From Ruminococcus flavefaciens 007c (GTDB lineage: Bacteria > Bacillota > Clostridia > Oscillospirales > Ruminococcaceae): a DNA stretch of 64,000 nt. The stretch is taken from NCBI RefSeq assembly GCF_000571935.1, contig NZ_ATAX01000026.1, positions 1 to 64,000 on the forward strand. Direction: 5' to 3'. Each line of letters starts with the position of its first letter. The first letter of the stretch is position 1. Below, in pieces: positions 7,473-15,708 of this stretch. The notes under the pieces are model-generated. The model made no database searches and had not been told where the DNA came from. It worked only from the letters and a program-made list of their open reading frames with translations. Both the position numbers and the translations under genes were made by a program.

Positions 7473-9179
7473 TCAGATTAATGTCAGAGTAACGGGATAG
7501 GAATAGATATAGTTTTTTTCCTTATTATAGACAAAGCACTTGAACTGCATATCCTTGGTCGTGGAATTTGCGGGAACATACAGAGTTGCGCTCTTGGCAC
7601 CGTTATAGGGAGCATTTTCCCATGCACCGGTGTTTTTGTTGTAATACTGCCACTGATAGGTCAGATCGTCTCCGAACAGTCTCACCCTGAACTCTGCTGT
7701 GCCGCCTGCACGGACAGTCTGGCTTACAGGAGCTGAAGTGTTGAAATAATCCCAGTAGCCCTTACGTGCTTTATTAAGATTATAAAGCACATCAGCCATT
7801 CGGTCGTTTATCTGATCAGTGCTGCTGAGTGAACCGTATGCAAAACGCAGCAAGCCCTGATAAGCATTCAGGTCATCAACAAAGTCGTACTGGAAGCTCT
7901 TGCCGTCCAGGTCAAAGTCATAGTCCAGAATACCGTCATTATTGTTATCTGGATAGTCCTCGGGGCAGTTTTCGATTTCATTCGTTATATTATTTTTGTA
8001 AACCATAAGAAGCGGATGATCGGTATTGTTGATCTGACTTGCACCGCCGTTAAGCGATTTTTTCAGGAAGCTCCAATAACGGGTTTTCTGATCCGTCCAA
8101 TTCTTAAAGTTATCATCTGTTACATCAACATGATAGAATTTGCCATCGATCTTTACAAGATTCCAGACGTGTATATCATGACCGATATAGTAGGACTCGA
8201 TCCCAGCCTTGGAAAGAAGCATTGTGTATGCTTTGGCAAAGCCGTCACAAACTGTCTCACCGACTCCGGCACCGCGAGTATTTACAGCGTAGCTGAGAAA
8301 TACCGAGGATGCAACATGATTTTCATTGTCGTTCGGTGTTTCTCCGTCATCTCCATCTTCGTATTCACAGTGGCGTATGAGCCAGTCGTGAAGCTGACGA
8401 GCCTTCAGGGCGTCGTTCATCCAGTCGTTTTCCGGGTGTTCCGGATCGTAACTGGTCTCTGTCCTTAAAATGTATTCACAAAGATCTGTACAGTAATCAT
8501 TTACAAATCCCACGTTGACGCTTCTGCTGAAGTGATTGCGTATCGTTGTCTCAATACTCGGATCTATGAAAGGATACTTTATACCGTTGCTGTCGGTCTT
8601 ATAATTCAGTGCTGTTACACCATTGACGGTATGGAGATTAGGACAGTTATCAAAGGCTTCGTTTTTGTATGATCTTGAAGTTCTGGAATCGTCCGAAAGC
8701 TGTACTTCTGATAGTTCCTTGCAGTCTTTAAATGATCTCGCCTGAAGCTCTGTTGCACCGAGAACAGTAAGAGAAGTCAATGAAGTACAACCGGAAAAAG
8801 CATCCTGCAATACCTTTGTAACACTTGCAGGTATGGTAACAGACGTTAATGATGAGTTTTTAAAGGCAGAACCGCAAATGATGGTAACTGTATCCGGAAT
8901 AGACACTTTAGTAACAGCTGAGCCTGAAAACGCACTGGGGCCGATAGATGTGACGGTATATCCGTCAATATTTGAAGGAATAGTAAGTTCGGTCTCGGAG
9001 CCTTTGTATCTGTCGATCCTTGCTTCGTGGGTTTCGGTATTGTAGTAGTAAAAAAGGGTTTTGTCCTTGGTACAGGTGTATTTTTCTGCTGCCTTTGCTG
9101 TCATGCCGGAAGAGAAAGCTGCGCTTGAGATGCCTAAAAGTGCGGCGGAAAGCCATGTAATGAATTTGCTGTGTTTCAT
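7473..9179 (-). CDS. Secreted LRR_5 / transglutaminase-like / Ig-like protein, intact triad
   Basis: 568 residues, same architecture as its downstream paralog and nearly the same signal peptide (MKHSKFITWLSAA). Two or three fewer LRR units (about 65-185). The transglutaminase-like domain keeps Cys311 (GVGETVCDGFA), His337 (HVWN) and Asp352 (YHVDVTDD), the residues expected for a cysteine protease or transglutaminase-like fold. An Asp-rich EF-hand-like loop (DNNNDGILDYD) and an Ig-like domain follow. AGGAGG precedes the ATG. Transcribed from the promoter at 9318-9347, probably with the 5559 gene. Likely exported and wall associated; the substrate is unknown. Confidence 0.8.
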   Translation of the reverse strand: MKHSKFITWLSAALLGISSAAFSSGMTAKAAEKYTCTKDKTLFYYYNTETHEARIDRYKGSETELTIPSNIDGYTVTSIGPSAFSGSAVTKVSIPDTVTIICGSAFKNSSLTSVTIPASVTKVLQDAFSGCTSLTSLTVLGATELQARSFKDCKELSEVQLSDDSRTSRSYKNEAFDNCPNLHTVNGVTALNYKTDSNGIKYPFIDPSIETTIRNHFSRSVNVGFVNDYCTDLCEYILRTETSYDPEHPENDWMNDALKARQLHDWLIRHCEYEDGDDGETPNDNENHVASSVFLSYAVNTRGAGVGETVCDGFAKAYTMLLSKAGIESYYIGHDIHVWNLVKIDGKFYHVDVTDDNFKNWTDQKTRYWSFLKKSLNGGASQINNTDHPLLMVYKNNITNEIENCPEDYPDNNNDGILDYDFDLDGKSFQYDFVDDLNAYQGLLRFAYGSLSSTDQINDRMADVLYNLNKARKGYWDYFNTSAPVSQTVRAGGTAEFRVRLFGDDLTYQWQYYNKNTGAWENAPYNGAKSATLYVPANSTTKDMQFKCFVYNKEKNYIYSYPVTLTLI

Positions 9180-9496
9180 GTGGTGGTCCTCCTAAAAATA
9201 ATTTATATACCGGGCTGTTTTCATATGAGGATGGAAACAGCGTGGTCACGTGATGAGATGTTTGCGGGAGCTATAATATATCTTTCGGATTTTGATAAGG
9301 TATGTGTTCTATTCAAAATTATATATTGATATTGCACGGCTTGTCAACGGATTTTAAGTAAGATGGATTTTAATGCAGGTAAGTTGTATTTTTTTGAGGG
9401 TAAGTTGCATTCGGAACGTTAAGCGGCAAAAAAGAAAAGTACCTCTGCATAGCAAAGGTACTTGTTGCTTTTGATAAACTCCCGGTAGGGATAAAA
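9180..9496. other. Intergenic region between the LRR and ChW genes
   Basis: Holds the promoter of the 7473 gene (9318-9347) and the terminator and 3' region of the ChW gene (9426-9500). No further gene is supported. Confidence 0.6.
9318..9347 (-). promoter_or_regulatory. Promoter of the LRR/transglutaminase pair
   Basis: Minus strand TTGACA (9347-9342), 18-base spacer, TATAAT (9323-9318). The leader is about 130 bases. Confidence 0.75.
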
Positions 9497-9500
9497 TTAT
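9426..9500 (-). repeat. Duplicated 3' UTR/terminator unit, copy A
   Basis: Runs from the stop codon of the ChW gene through a short spacer to a GTACCT...AGGTAC hairpin (9437-9463) and a T-rich tail. About 94 percent identical to 10231-10304, which follows rpsI. Works as the ChW gene's terminator. Confidence 0.85.
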
Positions 9501-10114
9501 TTCTTCCTTGGCACCATTCTTATGCGGATCGCCTCTGCGCGGCGTCCCTCTCCTACTGTGCCTGCGGTCTGACCATCGCGGCACACTGAGCCCCACCCAA
9601 TATATGCTGAATGCACTTTATATTGTATAGAGAACAGTTCTGCTATTTTTCCGTAAAGCTTTATCTGAATTGCTTCTATAGCCAGACCACGGCCCGTAGT
9701 TCCTACTGTTACTGTACTGCCGCAAGGAGCAGTTTTATAACCCTGCCAGCCGATATGTGAGACATGAGCGTTTACCATGATACCACCCATTTCTTTCGGA
9801 ATAGAGCCGATGCCTATTTCTAAGCTTTCTAATCTCAGAGCCCTTCCTGTTGTTCCTGCTTCAACGTCTCTTTCTACTTCTCCTTCGATCAACTTGCCTG
9901 TTCTTAAGTCAAATACAGGCGGATAGCTGATATCTTGTTCCATCCATCCTAAATTCTGAACGTGAGCCTTTACAGATAAAGTATGTCCAGGATCAACTGC
10001 GGCGTCTGCAGTGGGCACATTTCCTGTGAGCATAACGGTAGCTGTCAGAGCAGCTGTTATTGATGATATCAGCTTTCTGAACGGTGCTTTTTTCTTTCCT
10101 GTCATATTACTCAT
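9497..10114 (-). CDS. Secreted ChW-repeat protein
   Basis: 205 residues with a signal peptide (about 1-39, after a basic KKKAPFRK start) and three ChW (clostridial hydrophobic with conserved W) repeats, seen as HVQNLGW...GTTGRALRLESL, HVSHIGW...GTTGRGLAIEAI and HSAYIGW...GTVGEGRRAEAI. ChW repeats are thought to serve in cell-surface or substrate interactions; no catalytic domain is present. Own promoter (10184-10211), and a GCGGT/ACCGC hairpin (10146-10160) in the leader. The region after its stop copies that of rpsI, so the gene may have been inserted here by a duplication. Confidence 0.85.
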   Translation of the reverse strand: MSNMTGKKKAPFRKLISSITAALTATVMLTGNVPTADAAVDPGHTLSVKAHVQNLGWMEQDISYPPVFDLRTGKLIEGEVERDVEAGTTGRALRLESLEIGIGSIPKEMGGIMVNAHVSHIGWQGYKTAPCGSTVTVGTTGRGLAIEAIQIKLYGKIAELFSIQYKVHSAYIGWGSVCRDGQTAGTVGEGRRAEAIRIRMVPRKK

Positions 10115-10183
10115 AACAATTATCCCTTTCGCTTCAGATTAATTTGCGGTTTTTCACCGCTTATATACACATTCTACCAGAGT

Positions 10184-10211
10184 ATTATAAGTTTTGCAAT
10201 AGTAATTTCAA
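10184..10211 (-). promoter_or_regulatory. Promoter of the ChW gene
   Basis: Minus strand TTGAAA (10211-10206), 16-base spacer, TATAAT (10189-10184). Confidence 0.65.
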
Positions 10212-10230
10212 AAAAACCGGAAGCTTCTCA

Positions 10231-10304
10231 GCAAAAAGAAAAGTACCTTCGCATAGCAAAGGTACTTGTTGTTTTTGATAAACTCCCAGTAGGGATAAAA
10301 TTAT
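10231..10304 (-). repeat. Duplicated 3' UTR/terminator unit, copy B
   Basis: Begins at the rpsI stop codon and contains the hairpin at 10241-10267 that ends the rplM-rpsI operon. Differs from copy A (9426-9500) by a few substitutions and one A. Confidence 0.85.
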
Positions 10305-10702
10305 CTCTTTGAGAACTGAGGAGCACGACGTGCAGCCTTGAGACCGTACTTCTTTCTTTCCTTCATTCTTGGGTCACGAGTGAGGAATCCAGCCTTCTTG
10401 AGAGTAGGACGGAGCTCAGCATCGAATTCAAGAAGAGCTCTTGAGATACCGTGTCTGATAGCACCGGCCTGACCTGTAACGCCGCCGCCTGCAACAGTGC
10501 AGATAACGTCGAACTTCTCAACGTTGTCTGTAAGAGCGAGAGGCTGACGAACGATGAGCTTGAGAGTCTCAAGACCGAAGTAATCATCGATAGATCTGCC
10601 GTTGATAGTAACATTACCTGAACCGGGATAGATTCTTACTCTTGCTACGGAGTGCTTTCTTCTGCCTGTGCCGTAGTAGTATTTTACCTTTGATTCGTAC
10701 AT
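10301..10702 (-). CDS. rpsI: 30S ribosomal protein S9
   Basis: 133 residues with the S9 hallmarks: [15 protein letters not shown] near the N-terminus, [14 protein letters not shown] in the middle, and the C-terminal tail [14 protein letters not shown] that reaches into the ribosomal P site. Second gene of the rplM-rpsI operon, 17 bases after rplM, with AGGAGG before its ATG. Essential small-subunit protein. Transcription ends at the hairpin 10241-10267. Confidence 0.97.
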   Translation of the reverse strand: MYESKVKYYYGTGRRKHSVARVRIYPGSGNVTINGRSIDDYFGLETLKLIVRQPLALTDNVEKFDVICTVAGGGVTGQAGAIRHGISRALLEFDAELRPTLKKAGFLTRDPRMKERKKYGLKAARRAPQFSKR

Positions 10703-10719
10703 TTAAAAGCACCTCCTAA

Positions 10720-11148
10720 TTAAAGCTCGTAAGCAACAGGCTTCTGAGCCTCCTGCTTGTGATTAGCGTCCTTGTAGGTTCTGAGTCTCTTGAGCTGAGC
10801 TCTGCCGAGGCTGTTGTTGGGAAGCATACCGTTAACAGCGATCATCATAGCTCTGTCAGCCTGCTGAGCCATCATATCCTTATAGGAGATTGACTTCAGA
10901 CCGCCGATCCAGCCTGTGTGCCAGTAGTACTTCTTCTGCTCGAGCTTTCTGCCTGTGAGAACAGCCTTTGCGCAGTTGATAACGATAACGTGGTCTCCGC
11001 AATCTACGTTGGGAGTATAAGTGGGCTTATGCTTGCCTCTGAGGATGTGAGCAGCCTTAGCAGCAACTCTACCGAGGGGCTTACCCTCAGCATCGAGGAT
11101 ATACCAAGTACGGCTTACTTCAGCGGGCTTTGCCAGTGTAGTTGACAT
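10720..11148 (-). CDS. rplM: 50S ribosomal protein L13
   Basis: 142 residues, full length for L13, with typical RTWYILDAEGKPLGRVA, RGKHKPTYTPNVDCGDHV and GMLPNNSLGRAQLKRL segments. Assembles early on the 50S subunit. Co-transcribed with rpsI from a strong promoter (11284-11312). The roughly 130-base leader holds a long hairpin (11194-11246) where autoregulation by L13 could occur, as described for the L13 leader of other Firmicutes. Confidence 0.97.
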   Translation of the reverse strand: MSTTLAKPAEVSRTWYILDAEGKPLGRVAAKAAHILRGKHKPTYTPNVDCGDHVIVINCAKAVLTGRKLEQKKYYWHTGWIGGLKSISYKDMMAQQADRAMMIAVNGMLPNNSLGRAQLKRLRTYKDANHKQEAQKPVAYEL

Positions 11149-11193
11149 AAATTATTCCTCCTGTAATAAATTTCAGAACGGAAAGCGAGTACG

Positions 11194-11246
11194 GAAACAA
11201 GAGGCAGAACCTCTGAGGGAAATCAGAAGCCGCTGCCTCTTGCTTC
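11194..11246 (-). ncRNA. Structured 5' leader of rplM-rpsI (L13-leader candidate)
   Basis: In the rplM leader GAAGCAAGAGGCAG (11246-11233) pairs with CTGCCTCTTGTTTC (11207-11194), with inner complementary segments in the 25-base loop. No T-run follows, so it is not a terminator. Position and shape fit an autoregulatory ribosomal-protein leader; this assignment is inference. Confidence 0.5.
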
Positions 11247-11283
11247 CCGAAAAAACGCCTTATCCGTTTGCAGTGCAAGAATT

Positions 11284-11312
11284 ATTATACACGATAAAAA
11301 GGCTGCTGTCAA
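11284..11312 (-). promoter_or_regulatory. Promoter of rplM-rpsI
   Basis: Minus strand TTGACA (11312-11307), 17-base spacer, TATAAT (11289-11284): full consensus. Confidence 0.85.
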
Positions 11313-11497
11313 GGGCTTTTTCGGAATTTTTTCAATATATATCCCGTTATCTCTTTAAATCTCTCGCATTTTCTCTCTTTCTCTCTCTTTCTCACGTTTC
11401 ATTCCAGCTTTTTGAAGTAGAAAAATGAGAAGTTATTTCGCCGAATTGTGTGCATTTTGATGTAGAAAACACCGTACTCGGCGTCCCGCAGTTGAGT

Positions 11498-11534
11498 AGT
11501 TTTTTCGGGCGGATATTATCCGTCCGAAAAAACT
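11498..11534. repeat. 17-bp inverted repeat upstream of the GH10 gene
   Basis: AGTTTTTTCGGGCGGAT and ATCCGTCCGAAAAAACT separated by ATT, one G-U type mismatch. It lies about 120 bases upstream of the GH10 -35 box. It could be an operator or an orphan bidirectional terminator. Confidence 0.6.
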
Positions 11535-11654
11535 GCATAAACAGGTCCGGCAGGAAAAATATTGAAAACCGGGTGCTTTCACTGCAAAGACCTTACAATT
11601 TTTGTGCTTATATATTAAAATCGGCCATTTATTGCTCTGTGACTTGCTGTTTTA

Positions 11655-11683
11655 TTGACTTATATGCACAATTATGCTACAAT
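11655..11683 (+). promoter_or_regulatory. Promoter of the GH10 xylanase gene
   Basis: TTGACT (11655-11660), 17-base spacer, TACAAT (11678-11683). Confidence 0.7.
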
Positions 11684-11718
11684 ATAAACACAAAAATTTG
11701 TTTTTGGAGGAATTTACT

Positions 11719-13749
11719 ATGAAAGGAAAAAACATCACAAAACTGATCGCGGGCGTTATGGGTGCAGCTATGACGTTCACATCGACAGTTCCCGCTGTTC
11801 ACGCAGTAGCACCTGCGGATGTACAGCTCACAAGCAGCAAGACAGCCGCTTCAGAGGGCAAGGTCGTATATGAATGCGGCTTTGAGAGCGAAGCTGATCT
11901 TGCACACTGGTCAAACAGAGGCGGAGAAGACACAACTGTTATCGCTATCTCTGCTGACGCTGCAAAGAGCGGCAAAAGCGGTCTTTCAGCCACTGAAAGA
12001 GGCGACACATGGCACGGCCCCGCACTTCGTATAGACGATTTCCTCAAGCCCGATACCCAGTACTACTTCTCATGCTCTGTCAGAGGACAGTGGTACACAA
12101 ATACAACGCTCAGCTTCCAGTTTAGCGTTGACGGAGAGCCTTCATACTCAAATCTCAGGCAGAACATACAGGCTTCCTCAGGCGGAAACAACTGGGCAGA
12201 GCTCAAGAATATCCCCATAAGCTTCTCTGAAGGCATGGAAGATGTATTCGTATACTTCGAGAGCGGCAAGGAGGCTATATATATCGATGATGTTACCATC
12301 ACCGAGGCTCCTCATGTGGATATAGAGTCCGATCTGCCTTCGCTCAGCGAGATATACAAGGACAAGTTCAAGGTAGGTACAGCGCTCACTCCCGATGATC
12401 TTTCTTCTCAGCCCTTTATGGATCTGGTACAGAAGCACTTCGGCGAGAGCATTACCGTCGGCAACCAGATGAAGCCCGACTATGTCCTCAACAAGACAAA
12501 GACTCTGGATTACTTCAAGGAGACAGGCGACGACGTGACTCCTCAGATAAGCTTCGGCCAGGCTAAGCCTATTCTCAACTATGCAAGAAAGTACGGTATC
12601 CCCGTAAGAGTACATACTCTGGTATGGTACAGCCAGACTCCCGAGTGGTTCTTCAAGGAGGACTATGACGAGAAGAAGGATTACGTTTCTCCCGAAAAGA
12701 TGAAGAAGCGTATGGAAAACTATATCAAGAGTTATTTTGAAACACTTACAGCTCTCTATCCCGATATCAATTTCTATGCCTGCGACGTTGTAAACGAGGC
12801 ATTCGACAACGACGGCAATCCCCGTAAGCCCGGTCATCCCAGCCAGGAAAACCAGTACGAGGCTTCGGACTGGGTAGCTGTATTCGGCGACAACTCATTC
12901 ATCGACTATGCTTTCGAGTATGCAAGAAAATATGCTCCCGAAGGTTGCAAGCTCTATTACAACGACTTCAATGAGTATATGGGCAAGAAGGACGCTATCT
13001 GCAAGATGGCAGAGAGACTCAAGGCAGCAGGCAATATCGACGGTATCGGTATGCAGTCTCACCTTGACGTAAGACAGAGCATGGACGCTGCATTCCCCTC
13101 ACTGGGTATGTATGAGACAGCTCTCAAGCAGTTCATCGGCACAGGCCTTGATGTTCAGATCACAGAGCTCGACGTTACTGTTGAGGAGAATTCAGGCGAT
13201 AAGTACTTCAATGTACAGGCCGAATACTACAAGGGACTCTTCAAGATCTATGAGAAGTACAGCGACAATATCTCGGCAGTTATCTTCTGGGGCGTTACAG
13301 ATCCCAAGAGCTGGAGATATAAGCAGAATCCTCTTATCTTCGATAAGGAGTTCATGGCTAAGCCCGCATTCAAGTCTATCGTAGGCGACAAAACAGCTGC
13401 TGATCCTGTAAGGACAACTATCTCAGGCGGCGGTTCTACAACAACAACAACTACTACTACGACTACTACCACCACAGCTACTACCTCATTCGCTTATGAT
13501 CCTATCACATGGGGAGACGTTAACTGTGACGGTACAGTTGATCTTGCAGACGCTATACTCATACTTCAGGCTCTTGCAAATCCCAATAAATACGGTATCG
13601 GCGGTACAGCTCCCAAGCCGCTCACGGCACAGGGCAAGCTCAACGGTGACGTAGATCGTTCTACGGAAGGTCTTACTGCAAACGACGCGGTCTATATACA
13701 GGAATACCTCCTGCATATCAGAGAAACCCTCGTTCCGGGCACCAGATAA
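11719..13749 (+). CDS. Secreted GH10 endo-beta-1,4-xylanase with CBM22-like module and dockerin
   Basis: 676 residues. Signal peptide (1 to about 29), CBM22-like module (about 45-185), GH10 catalytic domain (about 190-555), Thr-rich linker (about 575-592) and type I dockerin at the C-terminus. Catalytic residues visible: acid/base Glu360 in DVVNEAF and nucleophile Glu483 in VQITELDV; HTLVWYSQTPEWF is typical GH10. The enzyme should cut xylan backbones. The dockerin has one canonical loop (DVNCDGTVDLADAI) and a degenerate second one (GDVDRSTEGLTANDA). ATG 11719 is preferred over the upstream in-frame start because TGGAGG lies 8 bases before it. Monocistronic. Confidence 0.95.
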   Translation: MKGKNITKLIAGVMGAAMTFTSTVPAVHAVAPADVQLTSSKTAASEGKVVYECGFESEADLAHWSNRGGEDTTVIAISADAAKSGKSGLSATERGDTWHGPALRIDDFLKPDTQYYFSCSVRGQWYTNTTLSFQFSVDGEPSYSNLRQNIQASSGGNNWAELKNIPISFSEGMEDVFVYFESGKEAIYIDDVTITEAPHVDIESDLPSLSEIYKDKFKVGTALTPDDLSSQPFMDLVQKHFGESITVGNQMKPDYVLNKTKTLDYFKETGDDVTPQISFGQAKPILNYARKYGIPVRVHTLVWYSQTPEWFFKEDYDEKKDYVSPEKMKKRMENYIKSYFETLTALYPDINFYACDVVNEAFDNDGNPRKPGHPSQENQYEASDWVAVFGDNSFIDYAFEYARKYAPEGCKLYYNDFNEYMGKKDAICKMAERLKAAGNIDGIGMQSHLDVRQSMDAAFPSLGMYETALKQFIGTGLDVQITELDVTVEENSGDKYFNVQAEYYKGLFKIYEKYSDNISAVIFWGVTDPKSWRYKQNPLIFDKEFMAKPAFKSIVGDKTAADPVRTTISGGGSTTTTTTTTTTTTTATTSFAYDPITWGDVNCDGTVDLADAILILQALANPNKYGIGGTAPKPLTAQGKLNGDVDRSTEGLTANDAVYIQEYLLHIRETLVPGTR

Positions 13750-13759
13750 ATATAAGTTC

Positions 13760-13791
13760 AGAGCCGCACAGCTTAGCTTGTGCGGCTCTTT
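13760..13791 (+). terminator. Terminator of the GH10 gene
   Basis: AGAGCCGCACA pairs with TGTGCGGCTCT, followed by a short T-run. Confidence 0.75.
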
Positions 13792-13902
13792 GTGTATAGG
13801 CACACAGTACTTTGTATCTCGGGATAATTCCGGCGATGCCCCGTATTCGTGAGCACAGCTGCGGATTACTATAAAGAGCTGCCTTGTAACGGCGCTTTTC
13901 CA

Positions 13903-13931
13903 TTGACAATAATGATAATAAATGATATAAT
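13903..13931 (+). promoter_or_regulatory. Promoter of proS
   Basis: TTGACA (13903-13908), 17 bases, TATAAT (13926-13931): full consensus. The leader is only about 35 bases, too short for a T-box. Confidence 0.85.
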
Positions 13932-13972
13932 GATTATATCTATTTAAAAAACATCAGAAAGAGGTCATATTT

Positions 13973-15418
13973 ATGGCAAAAGATAAAAAGCTGGTATCTG
14001 AGATAACCTCAATGGACGAGGATTTCGCTCAGTGGTATACCGATATCTGCAAAAAGGCAGAGCTTATCGAATATACAAGCGTTAAGGGCTGTATGGTAAT
14101 ACGTCCATATGGTTACGCTATATGGGAAAATATCCAGCATATCCTTGATACTACTTTCAAGGAACTGGGACACGAGAATGTTTGTATGCCGATGTTTATC
14201 CCCGAGAGCCTTCTCCAGAAGGAAAAGGATCACGTTGAGGGCTTTGCTCCCGAGGTTGCATGGGTAACTCACGGCGGCAGTGAAAAGCTCGAGGACAGAC
14301 TCTGTGTACGTCCTACCTCCGAAACTCTTTTCTGTGAGCATTATGCTAATATAGTTCATTCCTACCGTGATCTTCCCAAGCTCTATAACCAGTGGGTAAG
14401 CGTTGTACGCTGGGAAAAGACAACACGTCCCTTCCTCCGTTCAAGAGAGTTCCTGTGGCAGGAGGGCCATACTATCCACGCTACAGCTGAGGAGGCTATC
14501 GAGGAAACAGAGCGTATGCTCAATGTATACGCAGATTTCTGTGAGAAGTCACTTGCTATGCCTGTTGTAAAGGGCAAAAAGACAGAGAGCGACAAGTTTG
14601 CAGGAGCCGTTTCTACTTACGCTATCGAAGCTCTCATGCATGACGGCAAGGCTTTACAGGCAGGTACTTCACACTATTTTGGTGACGGATTTGCAAAGGC
14701 TTTCGGCATTGAATATACAGACAAGGAAAACAAGAGAGTAAATCCTCATCAGACAAGCTGGGGCGTAACAACTCGTCTTATCGGTGCCGTTATCATGACT
14801 CACGGCGATAACAGCGGACTTGTGCTTCCGCCTGCTGTAGCTCCCATACAGGCTGTTATCGTACCTATCGCACAGCACAAGGAGGGCGTTCTTGATAAGG
14901 CAAACGAGCTTCTTAACGAACTCAAGGCTGCCGGCATCAGAGTAAAGCTTGACGACAGCGAGAACTCACCGGGCTGGAAGTTTGCAGAGTACGAAATGAA
15001 GGGCGTACCTGTTCGTATCGAGATAGGCCCTCGTGATATCGAGGAAAATCAGTGTATCATAGCTGTTCGTTACAGCGGCGAAAAGAAAACAGTAGCTCTC
15101 GGTGATCTTGATGTATACGTAAAGGCACTCCTTGAAAAGGAAATACCTGAGGGTATGTTCAATAAGGCTGCTGAGAACCGTGCAAACAGAACCTACACCT
15201 GCACTTCTCTCGACGAGATCACAAAGGCTCTCGAAGAAAAGGGCGACGGCTTCGTAAAGGCTATGTGGTGCGGCGATGAGGCCTGCGAGGACGAGATAAA
15301 GGAAAAGACAGGCGTAGGCTCAAGATGTATACCCTTCGAGCAGGAGAATCTTAGCGATAAGTGCATCTGCTGCGGCAAGCCTGCAAAGCACATGGTATAC
15401 TGGGGCAAGGCTTATTGA
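13973..15418 (+). CDS. proS: Prolyl-tRNA synthetase, archaeal/eukaryal type
   Basis: 481 residues, the length of the short ProRS class found in archaea, eukaryotes and some Firmicutes; it lacks the editing insertion of the E. coli-type enzyme (~570 residues). Class II core: motif 2 region [26 protein letters not shown]-binding RPTSETLF, anticodon-binding domain (about 285-385), and a C-terminal zinc-binding-like part with CGDEAC and CICCGKP. Charges tRNA-Pro with proline; a tRNA-Pro gene is at 51816. Ribosome binding site AGAGG before the ATG. Alone in its transcript. Confidence 0.95.
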   Translation: MAKDKKLVSEITSMDEDFAQWYTDICKKAELIEYTSVKGCMVIRPYGYAIWENIQHILDTTFKELGHENVCMPMFIPESLLQKEKDHVEGFAPEVAWVTHGGSEKLEDRLCVRPTSETLFCEHYANIVHSYRDLPKLYNQWVSVVRWEKTTRPFLRSREFLWQEGHTIHATAEEAIEETERMLNVYADFCEKSLAMPVVKGKKTESDKFAGAVSTYAIEALMHDGKALQAGTSHYFGDGFAKAFGIEYTDKENKRVNPHQTSWGVTTRLIGAVIMTHGDNSGLVLPPAVAPIQAVIVPIAQHKEGVLDKANELLNELKAAGIRVKLDDSENSPGWKFAEYEMKGVPVRIEIGPRDIEENQCIIAVRYSGEKKTVALGDLDVYVKALLEKEIPEGMFNKAAENRANRTYTCTSLDEITKALEEKGDGFVKAMWCGDEACEDEIKEKTGVGSRCIPFEQENLSDKCICCGKPAKHMVYWGKAY

Positions 15419-15547
15419 TAATTGATACGGAGCGTCAGGGGATCTTGGACGCCTTCCGTTAAAGGGGACAAAAACGCAAATAAATCAATGGAAGACCATT
15501 GGATTTCATATTTATGATTTTTTGTTTCTCCATATGCAACAAAACAT

Positions 15548-15584
15548 ACGCCTGCATTTGTGAGTTGTCACGATGCAGGCGTTA
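15548..15584 (+). terminator. Terminator downstream of proS
   Basis: ACGCCTGCAT pairs with ATGCAGGCGT (15573-15582), then TTATTTGT. Confidence 0.6.
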
Positions 15585-15630
15585 TTTGTATAAGTCTTAT
15601 GAATTATATATCATATCATATCAAAAAGAT

Positions 15631-15654
15631 AGGTGTTATTATTGCATAACACCT
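15631..15654 (+). promoter_or_regulatory. Inverted repeat next to the rnhA operon -35 box
   Basis: AGGTGTTAT, six-base centre, ATAACACCT: a perfect 9-bp inverted repeat ending one base before TTGACT. No T-run follows, so an operator is more likely than a terminator. Confidence 0.5.
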
Positions 15655-15655
15655 A

Positions 15656-15684
15656 TTGACTTTGTAGATATTTTGGTGTAGAAT
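15656..15684 (+). promoter_or_regulatory. Promoter of the rnhA-nifS-nifU operon
   Basis: TTGACT (15656-15661), 17 bases, TAGAAT (15679-15684). Confidence 0.7.
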
Positions 15685-15708
15685 AATATTGACCATCGGT
15701 TTTCGGAG

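Larger units (their letters stand above)
11149..11718. other. Divergent intergenic region between rplM and the xylanase gene
   Basis: 570 bases without a gene. Left part: rplM leader and promoter (11194-11312). Then a pyrimidine-rich tract (about 11351-11410, repeated CTCTCTTT). Then a 17-base-pair inverted repeat at 11498-11534 and the GH10 promoter (11655-11683). Longer ORFs through it lack ribosome binding sites. Confidence 0.6.

Noticed and set aside
13437-13487. Short tandem repeat that could suggest a CRISPR or microsatellite
   Set aside because: In-frame Thr codons of the xylanase linker, no spacers.
13800-13972. Possible T-box upstream of proS
   Set aside because: The promoter lies only about 40 bases before the start codon and no specifier or antiterminator structure fits.
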